Position numbers and translations under genes: made by a program
The notes under the pieces: model-generated
Seen by the model: only the letters and a program-made list of their open reading frames with translations
What the model was told of the DNA's origin: nothing
Databases searched by the model: none
Assembly: GCA_029931535.1 (NCBI GenBank)
Contig: JAQPZY010001660.1
Location: forward strand, 7,324,001-7,388,000
Direction of reading: 5' to 3'
Length of the DNA stretch: 64,000 nt
DNA from: Margaritifera margaritifera
Taxonomy: Eukaryota > Mollusca > Bivalvia > Unionida > Margaritiferidae
Part shown: in pieces, positions 59,040-64,000 of the stretch
Numbering within the stretch: position 1 is the first letter of the stretch
How the letters are laid out: every line of letters begins with the position of its first letter

Positions 59040-59426
59040 TCATTCATGGTCAAAGGAGAATGATTTTCCAAATGTTGCAAAAGAGGATGCTGTTGTGACT
59101 GGAAGCGTTGATGCGGTGACGGCTTTGGCAGCGAAGCTACCATTGTTGTTCTTGTTATTGTCGGTAGTATATTTCAAGGAAGGACTGGGAAGAAGATAAC
59201 CAATACAACTGCTAAGTAAAATTGTCCACAATAGTTTGTCTCCTTGTTGCAAACTCAAATTTGCAATTGCTGCTCCAATGATACAATACACCACAAAGAT
59301 TTTGAAGGAAAGGACGATTTGATTTTTAGGAGCATATTCTCCACGCCACATCCAAAGAGTTCTTTTTCTAGTTCTTGAAGAGAGGAACTCTGAGAAGGAG
59401 AGGTAGATGCTGTGTTTAAATGGCAT
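59040..59426 (-). CDS. Polinton two-segment membrane protein
   Basis: A 128-codon frame from ATG 59426 (MPFKHSIYLSFSEFL) to TGA at 59040. It has two hydrophobic stretches (FKIFVVYCIIGAAIANLSL and LLWTILLSSCIGYLL) followed by a Ser/Thr/Asn-rich tail ending FGKSFSFDHE. It is placed between integrase and minor capsid genes and separated from the latter by 27 bp. Because the integrase end is frameshifted, the two frames now appear fused; the internal Met is the likely true start. Function unknown. No break was seen within it. Confidence 0.6.
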   Translation of the reverse strand: MPFKHSIYLSFSEFLSSRTRKRTLWMWRGEYAPKNQIVLSFKIFVVYCIIGAAIANLSLQQGDKLLWTILLSSCIGYLLPSPSLKYTTDNNKNNNGSFAAKAVTASTLPVTTASSFATFGKSFSFDHE

Positions 59427-59446
59427 TGTGATCACTTCTACTTCTT

Positions 59447-60538
59447 TTATAGTCGATGACTTTGCGAAGCAGCAATCCAACAATGCAAAATTAGGTGGAT
59501 ATCCTTTCCAACGCACTTTCACTTCTTGAAGTCGAGGTTTGCCCACTTTACGTGTTCTCCGATCGAGAATGCTTTCGATATCGTACACGTCGTCTTCTTT
59601 CTTGGTCAGTCGTTGTAACTCAGTCAAGTTAAAAGTTCTTTTTACACTTCTCAGTTCATGTCTTCCAATTATAGTCAGGAGGATCACGTCCACGCACTTG
59701 TCCAGTGACACGAAGAATTCTGTTGTCCAGTTAGGTAAATAACCTTTATCAAATGTGCGTTTGGCTTTTCCAATGCGAACCCAATCTCCGGTCTTTAACA
59801 CTTCTTTCTTTTTGTGGTGGTTGATGTTCCAAACAATCGATCAAACACCATTACTTCGTTTTCAGGTGTCACTTGATCTGGTGCACACCCAATGCTCCAA
59901 TGGTACGATTGTTTGTAAGCTTTTTACGAGATGTGGTAACACGTCGATGTATTTGAGAGTGTGTCGTTGTGTAAAATATTTCCACATACTTTCTTTCTAA
60001 GTTCTTTGAAAACGTTCCACGACACTAGCTTTTGGTTCAGGATTTTCAGTGGTACAAAAATGAATGTGTCTTTTTTTCAATTCTTTTTGAAAAGCTTGAT
60101 TCAGAAATTCGGTGCCTTTGTCTGTTTGCCAACTTAAAGGATATCGACAACTTTGTTTCAAAACCAGTTTTAAAGCTCGCACTAACTCTGAGCTTGTTTT
60201 AGAAGTCAAAGGAACTACCTAAGCTAACTTTGAAAACACGTCAATGACAGAAAACAAATATTTGTAACCGCGATTGTATGACGCCAAATGAGAGACATCG
60301 GCTAAATCTGCTTGCCATTGATGATCGATGCCAGTTACTTTGGTTTGAATTCTGGCAAATTTTCACTAATGGGTTTGTATAACGTTTACGTCGATCGTTC
60401 TTGTAACTATTGTCGCACATCTTGCAGACGTACACTTTTGAGTTTGGTTTTAGCAGCGCGATACAAGTTTTTAATTCCTCCGTAACCAGCAGCATGAGCA
60501 GGATTGTAATAAATGCTGGCTAAAAGTGTATCCATCAT
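59447..60538 (-). pseudogene. Polinton integrase with chromodomain, broken
   Basis: Retroviral-type (rve) DDE integrase that would insert the element DNA. It starts at ATG 60538 (MMDTLLASIYYNPAHAAGYG), followed by an N-terminal zinc-binding-like region. In the catalytic core the first Asp is in WQADLADVSHLASYN, the second in WQTDKGTEFLNQAF and the Glu in KASVVERFQRT, so all three acidic residues are present. After the core come GDWVRIGKAKRTFDKGYL (SH3-like) and a chromodomain (DDVYDIESILDRRT ... VKVRWKGYPPNF), ending at 59447. It has stops within the zinc region and after FSKLA and FQRT, and frameshifts near 60345, near 59840 and at the C-terminus. Confidence 0.9.
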
Positions 60539-60599
60539 GGGGTTCACTGTTTTCGTTGCTGCTCCTCAATAAGTTACCCACTGTTCGATTCTGCTCTTA

Positions 60600-61200
60600 G
60601 GTTGATGTTCGTGTGGTATTTTTGGGGACTGCAATGAGGCTTGACGTATCCTACGAGCAATAGGAGGAGTAGTCATCGGTTGTTGGGTGACTTTTTTCTT
60701 AATATCATCTTTTTGACCCAAGCTTTCGTTTCTTCTCGTCTGGGAGTAGGGGCAGTGTCAACAAGGAGGCTGGGCTCTTACTGGGTATTTGAGCAGACGA
60801 AGTTTGAAACACTTCTCGCGTTTCTTCTTCTTCCATCCATCCATGTGGTTGTGACTGTCATCCTCTTTTTGATTTTTTGTTTTTCTTCACTTTTCGTGAT
60901 AGTCTTGAAATCTCTCAGGGTAGGTTTATCTGTTTCGTCTAAAGCTTTCTGGTGAAACAGTTGAAGACGTTGCAATAATTGTCCGTATCGTTGCGATTTT
61001 TTTGCTTTGTTTCTGACAAATCTGTGCAATCCATCAACGATTGTAATTCTTCTTGTAACTGACATCTCGGTGAGACTGAGATCAGGGGTAAATGATACAT
61101 CTGTTGTTCGTACCAACGATGGAGTTCCATCCATCGTTTGTATGAAACTAAAGTGAGTTTTCATCCTTCCATAAGATCCAAAGGTACAAGTATAATGTTT
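60600..61200 (-). pseudogene. Polinton conserved protein of unknown function, broken
   Basis: Upstream of the integrase. Fragments include MELHRWYEQQMYHLPLIS, LQEELQSLMDCTDLSETKQ and, in the next frame, SQRYGQLLQRLQLFHQKALD, then KPTLRDF and a Lys/Arg-rich end. The pattern (a short acidic helix, then a YGQLLQRLQ-type helix) recalls an unnamed ORF that lies next to integrase in other Polintons. The frameshift lies near 61020. Function unknown. Confidence 0.5.
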
Positions 61201-61249
61201 TTCTAGAAAAGGGTATCCGTTTAATCATCTCCTTTTTCCTCATCATCTC

Positions 61250-61749
61250 ATCACTCCTCCCACAAGAGGTCCAGCAATCGATCCTAACAAAGGAGCAGCC
61301 ACTTTTAAGAACACTTCAATCAGCATGGAGACAAATCCTCCTCGTTGAACGAGCATTTATTTCTTTTGACCGATGGGTATTTTCTTTTTCACCATTTGGC
61401 GAAGAACGTTCATATGTTTTCCTAATCGTTGTTTTTGTATCTTGAACAAAGGTAAAGTTCCTTTCAAAATGTTCAAACAACATTCTCACACGGTATCGAT
61501 GATTTATTTGGGTGCTTTTTGACTAATTATTTTTCGCATCGGAGCATTGGATTTAGTCAGTACTGACAAAACATCCCAATGTTTAGCTAAACGAGGAGGG
61601 AGTCCCTTTTTTCCCCTTTTTGGATGAAAGTTTTGTCTTGGGACAATGAGGAGGGTGTGCACTTTTTGGTTACATCTTTGTTTCAGGAGCAAAAACACTG
61701 AAGTGAAACTTATCTCACACTTCTTTTTTATACTGGAATTCGTCTCCAC
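61250..61749 (-). pseudogene. Polinton small basic protein with LVQRGGF motif, broken
   Basis: Pieces in order: VLTKSNAPMRKIISQKAPK, CCLNILKGTLPLFKIQKQRL, GKHMNVLRQMVKKKIPIGQK, a stop, then MLVQRGGFVSMLIEVFLK and APLLGSIAGPLVGGVM. The Lys/Arg-rich body followed by LVQRGGF and a hydrophobic Gly-rich end occurs in other Polintons. It may be a virion core or membrane-active protein, but that is an inference. At least two stops and one frameshift break it. Confidence 0.55.
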
Positions 61750-62045
61750 TGATTGTTGGCAAGTCGTATCAACTTGACTATGGTCACCACTCGACGATGA
61801 GGTGCTTTCAACGGACTAAATTTTGTCAGTTCTTCTTTGGATAAGTTCAGTAAACTTTTTAACACACCTGTTCTGTCTTGTACTTTTGTCTTAGGAGAGA
61901 CCACCTTTTTAGCTGCAACAGCAGTCGCTAGAGCAGTAGAAGAAGACGTCGCCGGAGTAGTAGAAGTTCCTTTATAAATGGGTCTCCATTTTTTCATCAA
62001 GTTAGGAAAAACTTGTCTTAAATCAGGTTTGGGAGGCATCCTCAT
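61728..62045 (-). CDS. Polinton hypothetical protein (105 codons)
   Basis: An open frame from MRMPPKPDLRQVFPNLMKKW through a Thr/Ala-rich low-complexity stretch (STTPATSSSTALATAV) to LNLSKEELTKFSPLK and LANNQWRRIPV, stopping at 61728. It is basic and of unknown function. It overlaps the start of the next gene by about 20 bp. It may be intact. Confidence 0.4.
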   Translation of the reverse strand: MRMPPKPDLRQVFPNLMKKWRPIYKGTSTTPATSSSTALATAVAAKKVVSPKTKVQDRTGVLKSLLNLSKEELTKFSPLKAPHRRVVTIVKLIRLANNQWRRIPV

Positions 62046-62185
62046 GAATAAAAAGTAGAAGTGGCAGGAGAAACCGTCACACCGAGGGGCGAGGTTTTCT
62101 TGAGTATGTGCGCGTCTCTTTCTGGCATGTTTTTTTTTTTTTTTGGTTTTTTTTTGTTTGTTTATTTGTTTTGTTTTGTTTTTGG
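62046..62185. other. T-rich gap
   Basis: A + strand T-tract (62128-62190) with no coding content. The + strand frame here is Phe-rich junk. Confidence 0.5.
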
Positions 62186-62422
62186 CTATTTTTTCTTAGG
62201 GCTTTTCTTCTTCTTCATGGAGTGTGAACTTGCTGCACCACCACGACTCTTCTTTTTGGTCTGCCGTCTTTTTGGGGATTTGGTGTTTTTAGCTTCGGCA
62301 TTAGGATCCGATTTTAAAAGTGAACGAATAATGACACCTCCTAAAGATTCACTACCAACAGGTTTCAGAATGATTTGTTTTTTGGTTTGAGTATTGATTC
62401 TTGGATCTGCCAGTTGTGACAA
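62186..62422 (-). CDS. Polinton Lys-rich small protein
   Basis: A 78-codon frame starting MSQLADPRINTQTKKQIIL and ending in a Lys/Ser-rich tail (KSPKRRQTKKKSRGGAASS, MKKKKSPKKK). The strongly basic tail fits a DNA-binding or core role (inference). It lies between the ATPase group and the 61728-62045 gene. Confidence 0.4.
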   Translation of the reverse strand: MSQLADPRINTQTKKQIILKPVGSESLGGVIIRSLLKSDPNAEAKNTKSPKRRQTKKKSRGGAASSHSMKKKKSPKKK

Positions 62423-62508
62423 CGTTACTTTATGTTATTAAAAAAACTGTCTAGTTTGATATCGTATGTGAGTGATGTATTGAGTTGTTGACGTGCTGTC
62501 CAAGTAAA

Positions 62509-62721
62509 CTATCGTAACACTTCTTTGAGACTGAGTTCTAACAAATGTGAACGTCCTTGTGCATTTTTTTCGCGACTAATGGCATACAGTGCACGAATCA
62601 ATTTGGAAGGAGGATGAGATTGAAAGGATTTTATGTTGAATACTGTTAGAAACAAAATAAGTGAATGATGTCTTTTTTTCAGACCGACGCTAAAGGTGAC
62701 AAGTAAATTACAAGACCTCCT
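62509..62721 (-). pseudogene. Polinton ORF remnant
   Basis: A frame without a start codon: CNLLVTFSVGLKKRHHSLIL, FNIKSFQSHPPSKLIRALYA and REKNAQGRSHLLELSLKEVL, stopping at 62509. It directly follows the ATPase on the same strand. Not recognised. Confidence 0.4.
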
Positions 62722-62758
62722 TCATGGCACCAATTGTGAAACAAATTGGTACGAAATC

Positions 62759-63427
62759 TCAAATAATCGGGAGTTGTGGGTTTGGTGTTTGAGTGGCATC
62801 GTCATACACATAATTCAGCCAAGGTGTTCCTAACTGTTTGGCTAACACTTGCACTTGAAATTTATCTCTTTGACTTTTAAACATTATCAAACAATGGGCA
62901 TTGAGACTGATGGTGCGATGTGCTTTACTTTGTTGAAATAAACATTTTGAGTAATGTAAATAATACTGGCATTATGATGATGTTCTTTTCGTGTAAACCA
63001 AAGTGTAATTTCTTCTTCGTCTTCTCCTAACATGTCATCGAAGATGACAAGATGTGCTTGACGAAAGTTAGACACGATTCCATCATCTTCGCAAGGAATA
63101 CCTTCTACAAAATGGATTCTCCTTGACTTTCTCGAGTAATGTGTAAGCCGATTGCCACTCTTTGTAACACCACACGATACGTTGTGGTGAACAATCAACC
63201 AATTGTGATTTGTGTTCAATCAAACGTTTGACAAATTCGGTTTTGCCTGAACCACTCGGTTCAGCAATCGACATGTTAAAGGGATGGCGAAGATACAATG
63301 CCTTGCAACTTTGAAGATCTAACTTTTTGTCAATCACTTTGAGAACGGAGGATGCAATCATAACAGTGGTGTTTAGAATTGTGAGATTACCATCAACGAC
63401 ACAAGATATCGTATGCATTTTATACAC
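62759..63427 (-). pseudogene. Polinton FtsK/HerA-type packaging ATPase, broken
   Basis: Would pump the DNA into capsids. From 63427: MYKMHTISCVVDGN, then FNMSIAEPSGSGKTEFVKRL with the Walker A motif (GSGKT), then QRIVWCYKEWQSAY. After a frameshift near 63110 it continues IHFVEGIPCEDD and AHLVIFDDML with Walker B (VIFDD), HHHNASIIYITQN (sensor-like), another frameshift near 62930, and AHRTISLNAHCLIMF ... QLGTPWLNYVYDDAT to the TGA at 62759-62761. About 220 codons, the normal size. Both Walker motifs are intact but split by frame changes. Confidence 0.9.
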
Positions 63428-63502
63428 GTTTAATGTTTTTCTCTTGTCATGGAAAGTGTAACAATATCAGCAAAAACATATTTACATTTCAATGAACAAA
63501 CA

Positions 63503-63607
63503 TTAATACACGAAAACACATAAGGCATAAATGACTCCGTACATCAATGAGGCACAACTTAAAATCACTGCAGCTGCATATAAACAAGTAGGTGTACAAC
63601 ATTCTCG
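63503..63607 (-). pseudogene. short hydrophobic ORF remnant
   Basis: The frame ECCTPTCLYAAAVILSC and SLMYGVIYALCVFVY, stop at 63503, is a single membrane segment. It lies between the ATPase and the gene at the window edge. No start codon was found. Confidence 0.3.
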
Positions 63608-63623
63608 ATCGATCTACATTGAA

Positions 63624-64000
63624 TCAACATACACGCTCTGGTATTCGTCTAGTCTCTGTGAAATTCATTGGCTCTAATCTCTCCAAAAATGCCATTTCTT
63701 CATTCTTTTCTATCTGTACAATTCTACCACTACTCTTGTGGACTTTTAGTATTTCTTCCTCTGTTTTGGGTTCTTCTTTTACCACTGTTTCTAAAATTGT
63801 TTCGAATTCCACTTTCACTTCTAGCTTTTCTTTCACTGATTCTAAGTTAATTGTTTTTTTCTTTGATCAGTTACACACATGGTCTCTGGCATAATTAGCC
63901 ACCTCTTGTATCCAAGCATCGCAGCCGAGACTTTTCCAATCACGAACATTGTTCCAGTCGTGAATCTGTTGGTGTAACCAACTAACTATACACACTTCTT
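63624..64000 (-). pseudogene. Polinton ORF of unknown function, runs off the window
   Basis: A frame open at the window edge: WLHQQIHDWNNVRDWKSLGC, DAWIQEVANYARDHVCN, one in-frame TGA (about 63868), then a Glu/Lys-rich part (ESVKEKLEVKVEFETILE, VVKEEPKTEEEILKV) and ERLEPMNFTETRRIPERVC, stopping at 63624. Not recognised. Confidence 0.45.

Larger units (their letters stand above)
56030..64000 (-). mobile_element. Maverick/Polinton, decayed and partial
   Basis: A string of - strand genes with the Polinton set: packaging ATPase, chromodomain integrase, minor and major capsid proteins, and small basic or membrane proteins. The base composition is less AT-rich than the flanks. Nearly every gene has frameshifts or stops. 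The protein-primed polymerase B and protease were not found and would lie beyond 64000 or be lost. Terminal inverted repeats were not seen; the left border lies between the LINE (to about 55960) and the last gene (from 56090). Polintons are virus-like, integrated elements. Confidence 0.92.

Noticed and set aside
62061..62390. 109-codon + strand Phe-rich frame
   Set aside because: T-tract artefact opposite the Lys-rich Polinton protein.

Overview
The window looks like AT-rich, repeat-laden genomic DNA of a marine invertebrate, most likely a lophotrochozoan and probably a mollusc. This is inferred from three things: long introns, several families of tandem-unit elements of the kind common in bivalves, and the mix of Polinton, CR1/L2-like, RTE-like, hAT, pogo and Tc1 elements. 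No prokaryotic, organellar, rRNA or stand-alone tRNA feature was found. Layout: one host gene on the + strand occupies about 2.6-45.5 kb. Eight exons were assembled by splice sites and reading phase: 2613-2732, 5093-5169, 9812-9908, 25239-25325, 30287-30923, a 29-nt microexon at 32511-32539, 32610-32779 and 45219-45465. They sum to 1464 nt, exactly 487 codons plus a stop, with every junction in phase. They encode the C-terminal part of an unrecognised protein: coiled coil, a disordered linker rich in Thr-Pro/Ser-Pro, a second coiled coil, a short Trp-rich hydrophobic/basic segment and a basic Ser/Thr-Pro tail. The 5' exons lie upstream of the window. Introns: they carry many unrelated minisatellites (units of about 29-60 bp) and simple repeats. 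They also hold three copies of a 150-bp tandem-unit family (A) and two copies of another (B). Two tRNA-derived SINEs have inserted into copies of A and B. A CR1/L2-like LINE (13.7-17.3 kb) is split by a 1.09-kb pogo-like element. A hAT-like element (19.0-21.9 kb) contains a second pogo-like element, and a further hAT-like element lies at 28.0-29.0 kb. Seven copies of a small MITE built from two stacked hairpins sit in or near the gene; one is nested in a second MITE family and two lie next to exon acceptors. 3' of the gene (45.5-53.8 kb) is non-coding DNA with minisatellites, a dead Tc1-like transposase and a dispersed 300-bp repeat. From 53.8 to 56.0 kb there is a dead RTE-like LINE on the - strand. 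From about 56.0 kb to the window edge lies a decayed Maverick/Polinton on the - strand. In transcription order it holds a packaging ATPase, several small basic or membrane proteins, a chromodomain integrase, a penton-like minor capsid protein, a core/pX-like protein, the major capsid protein and a 47-residue Cys/His protein. Its polymerase end is not in the window. Most of these genes carry frameshifts or stops. The Cys/His mini-protein and a two-segment membrane protein remain open.
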